NCBI RefSeq assembly: GCF_937616625.2
Contig: NC_065577.1
Location: forward strand, 24,751,501 to 24,815,500
Reading direction: 5' to 3'
Length of the DNA: 64,000 nt
From: Mercurialis annua
Taxonomy: Eukaryota; Streptophyta; Magnoliopsida; Malpighiales; Euphorbiaceae
Positions 1 to 12,000 of the stretch are shown here, piece after piece. The translations under genes and the position numbers were made by a program. Each line of letters starts with the position of its first letter. Position 1 is the first letter of the stretch. The notes below the pieces were generated by a model. That model did no database searches, was not told the origin of the DNA, and saw only the letters and a program-made list of their open reading frames with translations.

Positions 1-2624
1 ATGGATACCGGCGAGAAAGTCTCTTCATAATCGACTCCTTGCCTCTGGCGAAACCCTTTCGCAACAAGCCTAGCTTTAAAAGTTTCCACTTTTCCATCAG
101 CACCAAGTTTACGCTTGAAGATCCATTTGTTCCCTATTGGTATAATTCCTTCGGGTGGATCAACTAGCTCCCATACTTGGTTACTGTACATGGAATCCAT
201 TTCGGATTTCATAGCTTCAAGCCATCTTGAAGAATCTATATCACATATAGCTTCCTCATAAGTAGAGGGATCAACTATTTGATCGTTTTCTTCATGAATG
301 AACAACTCTTGTATATCATGAAGAAAACCATATCTCTCTGGTGGATGAGATACCCTACTTGATCTTCGAGGTGTTTCTGTAGATTTTACTAATTCTGGTT
401 CACTATGGGTTTTATCAAACTCCATTGTATCATTTTGTTGGTCTTTAGATGACTCCTCATCTAATTCTATATTCCTTCCTTTGCCCCCTTCTTGAATAAA
501 CTCTTTTTCAAGAAATTGGGCATCCCGACTAACCTTAATGGTTTGTTCGGATGGAATATAGAAATAATATCCTAAACTGTCTTTAGGATAACCAACGAAC
601 CTTCCCATGATTGATCTCGATTCCAACTTGTCGGTTATCAACTTTTTAATATATGCCGAACATCCCCAAATCTTAATATGCTTAAGACTTGGTTCCTTAC
701 CATACCATATCGCATACGGTATTCTCGGAGTGGATTTAGTTGGAACTCGATTTAGAATATAATTTGCGCTAAGAAGTGCATGACCCCATAATGAAATGGG
801 TAAATCAGTATAGCTCATCATTGATCGTACCATGTCTAACAATGTACGATTCCTCCGTTCTGATACACCATTCAATTGTGGTGTTCCCGGAGGAGTCAGT
901 TGGGAAATAATACCGCATTCTTTTAAGAATGTACCAAATTCCGTACTCAAGTATTCACCTCCTCGATCAGATCGAAGGATTTTAATACTTTTTCCAATTT
1001 GGTTTTCTACTTCATTTTTGAAATCTTTGAATTTTTCAAAAGCTTCCCTCTTGTTCTTCATAAGAACAACATATCCATACCGTGATAAATCATCGGTGAA
1101 GGTAATGAAGTATAAATAACCACCTCGTGCCATTTCTTTAAATGGTCCACATACATCACTATGTATGATCTCCAAAACATCTTTGGCTCTACCACTTTGT
1201 CCAACAAAGGGTGATCGGGTCATCTTGCCTTTAAGACATGACTCACAAGTCGAAATTGATGCAGAATCAAGATTGCTCAATATTCCCATCTTATTCAACT
1301 TGTTAAGTCTATCTTCCGCAATATGTCCTAATCGTAAGTGCCAAAGTTGTTTCGAGGTTTGATTACTTACGGTATTTATTTCAATAACATTATTTGTATT
1401 ACGAACATCTTCATTTATACAATAAAGACCATTTTGTACATAACCATAACCAACGATTGCATTATTATAGATAATTTTACAAACATCCTTTGTAAATAGA
1501 AAATCATATCCTAATCTTGTCATACAAGAAATAGACATGATATTTCTATAAGCGTTCGGTAAGTACAAAACATTGTTCAAATACAAAACATGCTTATACA
1601 ACAAAATAGAAGACGATCCTATAGCTTTAACCGCAACACTTGCGTTATTTCCAAGCTTCAAGATCACTTCATCCTTGTCCAACTTCCTCTCATTTGCTAG
1701 ATCCTGTAAGGATGAACAAATGTGAGAACTAGCTCCGGTATCTAATACCCAAGCTTTGGACGAGCTATCGTTATTGGAATTGAAAGAACAAGAAATAGAC
1801 ATACCCTCACCGGGATTTTCATTCTTCTTGTTCTTGCCCTTAAATTCCTTATACTTGGGGCAATTTCGTTTCCAATGTCCCTCGTCCTCGCAAAAGAAAC
1901 ACTTTCCTTTGTTCTCCGAGGTGCGCTTCCTTTTTGCAATGGCCTTTTGGGCCTTCAAAACATTCTTCTTAGTTTTCTTCTTCTTAGTCTTACTAGAAGA
2001 AGCAATCACAAGAGAAACTTCCTTTCCCTTAACATTGTTCTTTTGAGCGGTTATCAACATGCTTAATAACTCTGCAAGTGTACATTCTATCCGATTCATA
2101 TAGTAATTCGTAATGAAATTACCATACGAATCCGGAAGGGATTGAAGGATCATATCCGTTTGGAGATTGAAGTCCATGATGAAATCTAGACCCTCTAGAC
2201 GTTCGATACATCGAATCATCATGTTCACATGTTCTCCAACATCCTTTCCCTCTGAGAGCTTTGCTCGAAATAATTGCTTAGATATCTCATATCTAGCAGA
2301 ACGACTTGATTCACCATACAACTCTTGTAAGTGAAACAATATTTCGCGGGCTCCCGGATATTTCTCGTGTTGCTTTTGCAACTCGTTATTCATAGATGCC
2401 AACATGTAGCACTTGGCTTGTTCGTCATCTAATTTCCACTTGCGCAATGCCTCATGTTCCTCAGGAGGTGCCTCAATCGGCAATGGTCCCGGAGCATTTG
2501 CCTCAAGAACATATGCTATGTGTTCACTTGCAAGAACTATTTTGAGATTTCTTAACCAATCAACAAAGTTAGGACCCACTAGTCGATTATTGTCGAGAAT
2601 GCTACTTAATGGATTCGATTTCAT
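1..2624 (-). CDS. Copia gag-pol polyprotein, N-terminal 874 codons, open at left edge
   Basis: I read this frame codon by codon from the ATG at 2624 to base 1 and found no stop. Residue numbers count from that ATG. The N-terminal gag of the UBN2/copia type is followed by a CCHC zinc knuckle (C242-C255, CFFCEDEGHWKRNC). An aspartic protease has DTGASSH at about 295. A GAG-pre-integrase segment has LWHLRLGH near 425. The integrase core has D490 (HSDVCGPF), D553 (RSDRGGEY) and E589 (GVSERRNRT), the expected D,D-35-E spacing. Reverse transcriptase begins near 828 (NKWIFKRKLGADGK) and is cut after about 45 residues. The protein should form particles, mature itself and make and integrate cDNA. Every catalytic residue visible is present. 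The ATG was chosen because the copia gag N-terminus starts there and the frame continues unbroken into pol. Confidence 0.94.
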   Translation of the reverse strand, partial: MKSNPLSSILDNNRLVGPNFVDWLRNLKIVLASEHIAYVLEANAPGPLPIEAPPEEHEALRKWKLDDEQAKCYMLASMNNELQKQHEKYPGAREILFHLQELYGESSRSARYEISKQLFRAKLSEGKDVGEHVNMMIRCIERLEGLDFIMDFNLQTDMILQSLPDSYGNFITNYYMNRIECTLAELLSMLITAQKNNVKGKEVSLVIASSSKTKKKKTKKNVLKAQKAIAKRKRTSENKGKCFFCEDEGHWKRNCPKYKEFKGKNKKNENPGEGMSISCSFNSNNDSSSKAWVLDTGASSHICSSLQDLANERKLDKDEVILKLGNNASVAVKAIGSSSILLYKHVLYLNNVLYLPNAYRNIMSISCMTRLGYDFLFTKDVCKIIYNNAIVGYGYVQNGLYCINEDVRNTNNVIEINTVSNQTSKQLWHLRLGHIAEDRLNKLNKMGILSNLDSASISTCESCLKGKMTRSPFVGQSGRAKDVLEIIHSDVCGPFKEMARGGYLYFITFTDDLSRYGYVVLMKNKREAFEKFKDFKNEVENQIGKSIKILRSDRGGEYLSTEFGTFLKECGIISQLTPPGTPQLNGVSERRNRTLLDMVRSMMSYTDLPISLWGHALLSANYILNRVPTKSTPRIPYAIWYGKEPSLKHIKIWGCSAYIKKLITDKLESRSIMGRFVGYPKDSLGYYFYIPSEQTIKVSRDAQFLEKEFIQEGGKGRNIELDEESSKDQQNDTMEFDKTHSEPELVKSTETPRRSSRVSHPPERYGFLHDIQELFIHEENDQIVDPSTYEEAICDIDSSRWLEAMKSEMDSMYSNQVWELVDPPEGIIPIGNKWIFKRKLGADGKVETFKARLVAKGFRQRQGVDYEETFSPVS

Positions 2625-4060
2625 CTTATCTTATCAACCTATGGATAGCAAAGATCTCTAATTAGTATTCGTGTTATTTTGTATATTTAACCATAATGAT
2701 TTGGTCTTTATCAAAATGGCCTCCCACTATCTTTTTCGAATCCTACACTTCCAAAATAGGAAACGTGAATCTTTGTTGGAAAAGATTTCAAGTGGGTGAT
2801 TGAATTCTTATATTCATTTATCTTTCCCTCAAGTACTTAATGCTATTCTTGGGATCAAAATGATATATAAGTGAACAATTACTTGTTCATCATATCTCAT
2901 ATGAGGTTCAATCATTTCCGGCTCCTAATGCTTTCACCCTCAAGTACTTAATGCTATTCTTAGGTTTCCACATTAGTTAAGTTTAACCCATTGAATCAAC
3001 TAAGATGTATCGATTTGAATAATATACGACTCAGGTACGCCTAATTGCCTTTCTCGCCGTATATTATATCGACTACACCCGTAACATCTCATGCTTAATA
3101 ATAAACTCAACAACATCTCTTGACGATATCATCTCACCCCTATGTATCCATAGCCGACAAGATGATAACTCAAAGCGTGTTAGTTTATTGCCCCAATGGA
3201 GAGCCATTGATAAACAATTTAATGATTAATCAATATAAACTTAATCTTTTAACTTTTAGGAAGATTTCTTAGGGTTTTAAGTTATTCAGGTCTCACTAAA
3301 CACACAATACATTTTAGCATGCATCTCATACATATTAAAGCTAAAATTAATCATGCAATCACACATGTATGATCATGGACTTCCTAGGTCTCATTCTTTA
3401 GCCACAAAAGAATGAGCAAACTATTACATATCTCGGAAATGATTCTTTAATCATTCACTATGTAATATCTGCTTTCTTTAGGTATAGAGGAATCGTCCTA
3501 GAACCTCCGAAAGCCTCAACCGATCGCTGATCCTCGAAAAAAAAAATTTATTTTTATTTTACGTTTTTTTTTTTCGAGTCGGAAACTTTTTCCCGGGTGT
3601 AAAACCCCTTTTTCAGCATTTCGGTTTTTACAGAAAAAAAATATTTTTTTTTCGGGCCGAAAACTTTTTCCCGGGTGTAAAACCCGTTTTTCAGCATTTT
3701 TGGTTTTTATGAAAAAAAAATATTATTTTTTTTTTCCGGGTTTTTTTATTTTTTCTCGGGTTTCGCCTTTTTCCGCACATCCCGTTGATGACAACATAAT
3801 GCACAAGCGAATCATGTATTGTGTTAAATGATCACATTAGAAAAATTCCCAGGATAGATTGGAGGGTCACGAGCGGACCACTTAAGTACCAATCTCCTAG
3901 ACAGAATTTATTCAAATGTAATTAATATCACAATAGCGTTTGTTCATCTTGAAAAAAAAAATCCCTCGGAATTATAAATTACATGCCCAATAATAATTCC
4001 TAAGTCCATGATTATTTATACATTTATTCAATCGTAAAGCGTTAATACTCGATGATACGG
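2625..4060 (-). other. Copia 5' leader (untranslated)
   Basis: No coding sequence is visible between the primer site and gag. It contains long A/T homopolymers at about 3534-3760 arranged as two imperfect copies, near 3580-3670 and 3650-3750. Each has the core TTTTTCCCGGGTGTAAAACC. A second short duplication, CAAGTACTTAATGCTATTCT, occurs near 2830 and near 2940. Leaders of this kind carry packaging and translation signals, but I cannot assign a role here. Confidence 0.6.
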
Positions 4061-4074
4061 TGGCTCCGATACCA
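4061..4074 (-). other. Copia primer binding site, initiator tRNA-Met
   Basis: On the minus strand the LTR end is followed by one base and then TGGTATCGGAGCCA. This matches the complement of the plant initiator tRNA-Met 3' end (TGGTATCAGAGCCA) with one mismatch. Its position fixes this LTR as the 5' LTR and the element as minus-strand. Confidence 0.9.
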
Positions 4075-4532
4075 CTGTTGGCGCAGCGGGAGGCGCGGGT
4101 CCGAATCGTATATTTCAATTCAAAATCGAAATTCCAATAATCCGGATCCTAAAGTTGATCATATCAACAACAAATGGATCTTCGTATCATTTATTAATTA
4201 AAGCACGCATCTAGGAATCGTAAGAAGAATACCTATGTCGATTCTCCAACGATTCTTGTAGTCCCGAAAGTACGGCGACCTCAAGCTCGTCCACACGAGT
4301 ATGCGTCCGATTGAATCCTCGCCTTGAAGTAATCCTGCAAGAGTTCCTCTTGCCGAGCAGCCCTAAGCTCAAACTCTCGCCGCGATCACTACCTTGCTCG
4401 GATGTATGAAAAACGTCGCCAAGTTTTTCCCGTGATTGATGAATACTTGAACTCCTTCAAGTGCTTTCTCTCTCTACAACTTTGTAGTGAGATGTGTGTT
4501 GTGTGGTGTTATGAAATGAGCAAGGACATGCT

Positions 4533-4542
4533 CTATTTATAG
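4533..4542 (-). promoter_or_regulatory. Copia LTR TATA box
   Basis: The minus strand reads CTATAAATAG, a canonical plant TATA box. It lies about 460 bp before the 3' end of the LTR, so transcription should start near 4500-4510 and run toward gag. Confidence 0.75.
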
Positions 4543-4633
4543 GCTAGAGCATGCCTTAAGAATGCAACACCTTGCATGCTAGGTGTCACACACCAAGCAA
4601 AGGTGTTGCCACCACATGACACCTTTCATGTGG

Positions 4634-4731
4634 TGACATCACATAGGTGACATCATATAGGTGATGTCATCATATGACATCACATATAAGCTTATTTCCT
4701 TATCTCATTACTTCACCATGACATCATCATT
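4634..4731 (-). promoter_or_regulatory. Copia U3 cluster of TGACATCA-type motifs
   Basis: About five copies of TGACATCA or its reverse complement TGATGTCA lie within 100 bp, roughly 90-190 bp upstream of the LTR TATA box. The motif resembles bZIP (CRE/as-1-like) sites. Copy number and placement suggest an enhancer; factor binding is inference. Confidence 0.55.
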
Positions 4732-6064
4732 CCATTAACTTATGATTAGTGCTTTAAGTATTATTAATTACACTAATTAATTACTTAAGCCTTCTAATCA
4801 TAAAACTTGGTTAAAATATAATTAGGTTCCTACTAATTTATAACTCTTATAAATCAGTCCCTAATTAACTTGGACATAGTACAATTAGGTTCCTACTAAT
4901 TTATAACTCTTACAAATTAGTCCCTAATTTGTACTTGTTTTTCATCTTAGATTAATTTCCGAGATATGCTAGTATCTATATGAAATCGATCTTTTGTAAA
5001 CTCAATCGGTTGCACACTCTATTGTGTGTGACTAACTAGGTTCACATCTATATGGCAACGAGAGTCATAAGAAACGCCTTTCTTATATTAAATAATTAAA
5101 TCCCATTTAATTATTAATTCTCGTAGATCGAGAGTGACGTCTAGCAACATATCACGACCCCCAAATAGAGATGAATGTTTCGATGCATTCTTTATGAACC
5201 ATTGTTCATAATACCGTACACTCAAAATTCCCTTCATCTAAGATTCCAATCTCGACTAGTGTCACGGTTAAGTCAAACATTGTTTGTCTTGATCATATGA
5301 CCTCATCTCTCAGTTCTAATTCTTGATAAATATGACTTCCACTAGAAACAACTTTCTATGTAAGTCATATACACCTGCGCAGGTTTTATCATCCATCAAG
5401 AACAATTTGAGATAGCATAGAATCTTGTCTCCGTTCATCCAGAGTGATGAATCCTTTCTAGGTTAAACCCCTATCTCCATATACAACTAACTAGAGCCAA
5501 CACATCCCGCGGCTCTAGCTCATGAAAGATCTAGAGTTAAGGAGTATCAAACTCTAATCATCTATATACAAGATAGCGTCACCGCAAGTCAAAGGACATA
5601 TGTACAATTATGAACTAGATGACATTAAATTGACTTTAATGAATTACCATGTATAAGTCATCTAGCGTCACTTGTTCGACTCACTCAACACCTTGAGTGT
5701 CCACATGTTTATTCTGATCCCCATCAAGTAGTATGAGACTCACTACTTCCTATAATTAGTAACTCTTTACTAATCAGGAGAATAAACAGAGGTGACGATC
5801 TTTTCGGGATAATGCGATGCCCTTATTCGTAAGACCCCATCGATCGTGAACGATTATTTAGATCACTTGTATAATAGAATCTGTCACTCATATTCTTACT
5901 ACCTTAAGAATAGATTCTATCACAATGTGATAAGGACAATATGTATTAAATAAACACTTAGTTGATGAGACACTTAGTTCAAATAAAACATATATATCAT
6001 TGCCAATGGGATTTGTTTATACAAGAATAAATACAAAATGGCCCTAGGGCACAAACTACCAACA

Positions 6065-9000
6065 ACAAATCCAAACGTTTCCCCCTTTTAGCAATTTCAA
6101 GCCAAACATTTACAAATGTTATGAAACAAAACCAATCGTTTCACCTTTTTAGCAATTTTAGCCAGACATTTAAAACGTTACCAAACCAATCCAAACGTTT
6201 AAAGCGTTACGAAAAAAATCCAAACTTTTCACCTTTTTAGCGATTTAATCTAAACATTTAAAACGTTACAAAACCAATCCAAACGTTTAAACCATTACGA
6301 AACAAATCCAAACGTTTCACCTTTTGAGCGATTTAAGCCAAAGTTTACAAACGTTACGAAACCAAAAACGTTACAAAACTAATCAAAACGTTTCACCTTT
6401 TTAGCGATTTAGGCCAAACATTTAATACGTTACAAAACCAATTCAAATGTTTAAAAACGTTACGAAACAAATCCAAACGTTTTACCTTTTTAGCGATTTA
6501 AGCCAAACGTTTAAAAACGTTATGAAACAAATCCAAATGTTTCCCCTTTCTAGCAATTTTAGCCAAATGTTTACAAATGTTACACCTTTTTAAAGATTTA
6601 AGCCAAACGTTTAAAACGTTACGAAACCAATCCAAACGTTCAAAACCTTACGAAACAAATCCAAACGTTTAACCTTTTTTGCGATTTAAGCCAAACATTT
6701 AAAACGTTAACGTTATGAAACAAATCCAAACGTTTCACCTTGTTAGCGATTTAAGCCAAAAGTTTACAAACGTTACGAAACAAATCCAAACGTTTCACCT
6801 TTTTAGCGATTTATGTCAAATGTTTACAAACGTTACAAAACAAATCCAAACGTTTCACATTTTTAGGGATTTAAGCCAAACGTTTACAAACATTATGAAA
6901 CAAATCCAAACGTTTCCCCTTTTTAGCGATTTAAACCAAATGTTTAAAACGTTGCAAAACCAATCAAAACATTTAACACGTTACGAAACAAATCCAAACG
7001 TTTCACCTTTTTTGTGATTTAAGTAGAACGTTTACAAACGTTATGATACCAAAAACATTACGAAAGAAATCCAAAAGTTTCTCCTTTTTAGCGATTTAGG
7101 CCAAACGTTTATAAATGTTATGAAATAAATCCAAACATTTTACCTATTTAGCGATTTAAGCCGAACATTTAAAACGTTACTAAACAAATCCAAACTCTTA
7201 CAATCGCTACGAAACTAATCCAAAAGTTTCATCTTTTTAGCGATTTAAGCCAAACGTTAACAAACGTTACGAACAAATCCAAATGGTTTACATTTTTAGA
7301 GATTTAAGCCAAATGTTTACAAACGTTACAAAATAAATCCAAACGTTTTACATTTTTAGCGATTTAAGCAAAACGTTTACAAATGTTACAAAACAAATCC
7401 AAACGTTTCACATTTTTAGCGATTTAAGCCAAAAGTTTAAAACGTTAACAAACCAATTGAAACGTTTAAAACGTTACGAAGAAAATCCAAACGTTTCACC
7501 TTTTTTGCGATTTAAGTCAAACGTTTAGAAATGTTACCATACCAAAAACATTATGAAACAAATCCAAACGTTTCCCCTTTTTAACAATTTAAGCCAAACG
7601 TTTACAAACGTTACGAAACAAATCTAAACGCTTCACCTTTTTAGCCATTTAAGCCAAATGTTTACAAATGTTTCAAAACCAATCCAAACGTTTCACCTCT
7701 TTAGCGATGTAAGTCAAACATTTAAAACATTACGAAACAAATCCAAATGTTTCACCTTTTTATCGATTTAAGCCAAACATTTATAACATTACGAAACAAA
7801 TCCAAATGTTTCACCTTTTTATCGATTGAAGCCAAAAATTTAAAACGTTACGAAACCAATCCAAATGTTTCACCTTCTTAGCGATTTGAGTCAAACGTTT
7901 AAAACGTTACGAAACCAATTAAAATGTTTCAAACGTTACGAAACAAATCAAAATGTTTCACCTTTTCAGCGATTTAAGCCAAACGTTTACAAACGTTACG
8001 AAACAAAACCAAACGTTTCACCTTTTTACCAATTTAAGCCAAACGTTTACAAACGTTACAAAACACATCCAAATGTTTCACCTTTTTAGCGATTTAAGTC
8101 AAAAGTTTAAAAACGTTACGAAAAAAAATTACGAAACAAATCCAAACGTTTCACATTTTTAGAAATTTAAGCCAAACAATTACAAATGTTACGAAACAAA
8201 TCCAAACGTTTCACTTTTTTAGCAATTTAAGCCAAACGTTTAAAAATGTTCAAAACCAATCCAAGCGTTTCACCTTTTTGGCGATGTAAGCCAAACATTT
8301 AAAATGATACGAAACAAATCCAAACGTTTCACCTTTTTGGCAATTTAATTGAAACATATACACAAGTTACGAAAAAAATTCAAATGTTTCCCCTCTTTAG
8401 CGATTTAAGTCAAACGACGTTACGAAACCAATCCAAACGTTTACAAACGTTACGAAACAAATCCAAACGTTTCCCCTTTTTAGCGATTTAAGCCAAACAT
8501 TTACAAATGTTATGAAAAAAAACCAATCGTTTCTCCTTTTTTCTATTTAAGGCAGACATTTGATACGTTATGAAACCGATCCGAACGTTTAAAGCGCTAC
8601 GAAACAAATCCAAACGTTTCTCCTTTTTAATGATTTAAGCTAAACATTTAAAACGTTACAAAACCAATCCAAACGTTTAAACCGTTACGAAACAAATCCA
8701 AATGTTTCACCTTTTTAGCGATTTAAGCCAAACGTTTACAAAACTAAAAACGTTACGAAACTAATCAAAACGTTTCCCCTTTTTAGCGATTTAAGCCAAA
8801 CATTCAAAACGTCACAAAACCAATTCAAACGTTAAAAACGTTACGAAACAAATCCAAACGTTTCACTTTTTTAGCGATTTAAGCCAAATGTTTAAAACCG
8901 TTACGAAACAAATCCAAATGTTTCCCCTTTCTAGAGATTATAGCCAAATGTTTACAAACCTTACGAAACAAATCCAAACGTTTCCCCTTTCTAGCGGTTT

Positions 9001-12000
9001 TAGCCAAATATTTAAAAACGTTATGAAACAAATCCAAACATTTCATCTTTTTAGCGATTTAAGCCAAAAGTTTAAAACGGTACAAAACCAATCCAAACAT
9101 TTACAAACATGACGAAACAAATCCAAATGTTTCACCTTTTTAATTATTTTAGCCAAACGTTTAAAACATTACGAAAACAATCCAGACTTTTAAAACGTTA
9201 CGAAACAAATCCAAACGTTTCCCCTTTTTAGCGATTTAAGCCAAACATTTAAAACGTAAACGTTATGATTCAAATCCAAATGTTTCCCCTTGTTAGCGAT
9301 TTAAGCCAAACGTTTACAAACGTTACGAAACAAATCCAAACGTTTCTCATTTTTAGCGATTTTAAGTCAAATGTTTACAAACGTTACGAAACAAATCCAA
9401 ACGTTTCACCTTTCTAGCGATTTAAGTCAAATGTTTACAAACGTTACAAAACAAATCCAAACGTTTCACCTTTTTTGTGATATAAGTCAAACGTTTACAA
9501 ACGTTACTATATAAAAAACATTACGAAAGAAATCCAAACGTTTCTTCTTTTTAGCGATTTAGGCCAAACGTTTACAAACATAAAGAAACAAATCGTAACA
9601 TTTGACCATTTTAGCGATTTAAGCCAAATGTTTAAAATGTTACTAAACAAATCCAAACGTTTACAATCGTTACAGAACTAATCCAAACGTTTCACCTTTT
9701 TAGCGATTTAAGCCAAAACATTTAAAATGTTACAAAACCAATCCAAACATTTACAAAAATTACAAAACAAATCCAAACGTTTAAAACGTTACGAAACAAA
9801 TCCAAACGTTTCACATTTTTAACGATTTAAACAAAACTTTTATAAACGTTCACCTTTTTGGCGATTTAAGCCAAACGTTTAAAACGTTACAAAACGAATC
9901 CAAACATTTCAAACGTTATGAAACAAATCCAAATGTTTGACCTTTTTAGCGATTTAAGCCAAACGTCTACAAACGTTACGAAACAAATCCAAATGTTATT
10001 CCTTTTTAGCGATTTAAGCCAAATGTTTACAAACGTTACGAAACAAATCCAAACATTTCATATTTTTAGCGATTTCAGCCAAACGTTTACAAACGTTACA
10101 AAACGAATCCAAATGTTGCACATTTTTAGCGATTTAAACCAAACTTTTACAAACGTTCACCTTTTTGGAGATTTAAGCCAAACGATTACAAACCTTACGA
10201 AACAAATCCAAACGTTATAGAACCAATCTAAACATTTAAGACGTTACGAAACAAATCCAAATGTTTCACATTTTTAACGATTAAAACCAAACGTTTACAA
10301 ACGTTCACCTTTTTGGCGATTTAAGCCAAAAGATTAAAACGTTACAAAACCAATCCAAACGTTCGAAACGTTATGAAACAAATTAAAACGTTTCACCTTT
10401 TTAGCGATTTAAGCCAAATATTTACAAACGTTACAAAACAAATCCAAATGTTAAACCTTTTAAGCGATTTAAGACAAATGCTTACAAGCGTTACGAAACA
10501 AATCCAAACGTTTCACATTTTTAGCGATTTCAGCCAAACGTTTACAAATGTTACGAAACGGATCCAAATGTTACACATTTTTAGCGATTTAAACCAAACA
10601 TTTACAAACGTTCACCTTTTAGGCGATTTAAGCCAAACGATTACAAACCTTACTAAGCAAATCGAAACGTTACAGAACCAATCCAAACATTTAAGACGTT
10701 ACGAAACAAATCCAAATGTTTCACATTTTTAACAATTAAAACCAAACGTTTACAAACGTTCACCTTTTTGGCGATTTAAGCCAAAAGTTTAAAACGTTAC
10801 AAAACCTATCCAAACGTTTGAAACGTTATGAAACAAATTCAAACGTTTCACCTTTTTAGCGATTTAAGCCAAATATTTACAAATGTTACGGAACAAATCC
10901 AAATGTTTTACCTTTTTTGAGATTTAAGCCAAATGTTTACAAACGTTACGAAACAAATCCAAACGTTTCAGATTTTTAGCGATTTAACCCAAACGTTTAC
11001 ACACGTTGCGAAACAAATCCAAACGTTTCCCCTTTCTAGCGGTTATAGCCAAATGTTTACAAACGTTACGAAACAAATCCAAACCTTTCCCCTTTATAGC
11101 GATATTAGCCAAATATTTACAAACGTTATGAAACAAATCAAAACATTTCACCTTTTTTTAGCAATTTAAGCCAAAAGTTTAAAATGGTACAAAACCAATC
11201 CAAACGTTTACGAACATGACGAAACAAATCCAAATGTTTCACCTTTTTAATGATTTTAGCCAAACGTTTAAAACGTTACGAAACCAATCCAGACTTTTAA
11301 AACGTTACGAAACAATTCCAAACGTTTCACCTTTTTAGCGATTTAAGCCAAATATTTAAAACGTAAACGTTATGATTCAAATCCAAACGTTTCCCCTTGT
11401 TAGCGATTTAAGCCAAACGTTTACAAACGTTACGAAACAAATCCAAACGTTTCACATTTTTAGCGATTTAAGTCAAATGTTTACAAACGTTACGAAAAAA
11501 ATTCAAGCGTTTCACCTTTCTAGCGATTTAAGTCAAACGTTTACAAACGTTACAAAACAAATCCAAATGTTTCACCTTTTTTTGTGATATAAGTCAAACG
11601 TTTACAAACGTTACGATACAAAAAACATTACGAAAGAAATCCAAACGTTTCTCCTTTTTAGCGATTTAGGCAATTCGTATACAAACATAAAGAAACAAAT
11701 CCAGACATTTTACCTTTTTAGCGATTTAAGACAAATGTTTAAGATGTTACTAAACAAATCCAAACGTTTACAATCGTTAAAAAACTAATCCAAACGTTTC
11801 ACCTTTTCAGCGATTTAAGCCAAAACATTTAAAATGTTACAAAACCAATCCAAACATTTACAAAAGTTACAAAACCAATCCAAACGTTTAAAATGTTATG
11901 AAACAAATCCAAACGTTTCACATTTTTAACGATTTAAACCAAACTTTTACAAACGTTCACCTTTTTGGCGATTTAAGCCAAAAGTTTAAAACGTTACAAA

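Larger units (their letters stand above)
1..6064 (-). mobile_element. Ty1-copia LTR retrotransposon, 5' part, cut by window edge
   Basis: On the minus strand this reads 5' LTR (6064 down to 4076), primer binding site, a leader of about 1.4 kb, then an open gag-pol frame running off the window at base 1. The remaining reverse transcriptase, RNase H and 3' LTR lie outside. The order gag, protease, integrase, reverse transcriptase defines Ty1-copia. The LTR edge at 6064 abuts satellite in phase with the array, so the element inserted into satellite. The flanking ACAAA at 6065-6069 would be one target-site copy; its partner is off-window. The intact frame suggests a young copy. Confidence 0.95.
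4076..6064 (-). repeat. Copia 5' LTR (1989 bp)
   Basis: In plus orientation it starts TGTTGG and ends CCAACA, a perfect 6-bp terminal inverted repeat with the universal TG...CA ends. The boundaries agree with the primer site on one side and in-phase satellite on the other. It has no coding content. U3 runs from 6064 to about 4510 on the minus strand and holds the promoter; R/U5 runs to 4076. Confidence 0.93.

Noticed and set aside
832..2661. Plus-strand frames across 832-2661
   Set aside because: They are antisense to the continuous copia gag-pol frame, whose motifs are unmistakable.
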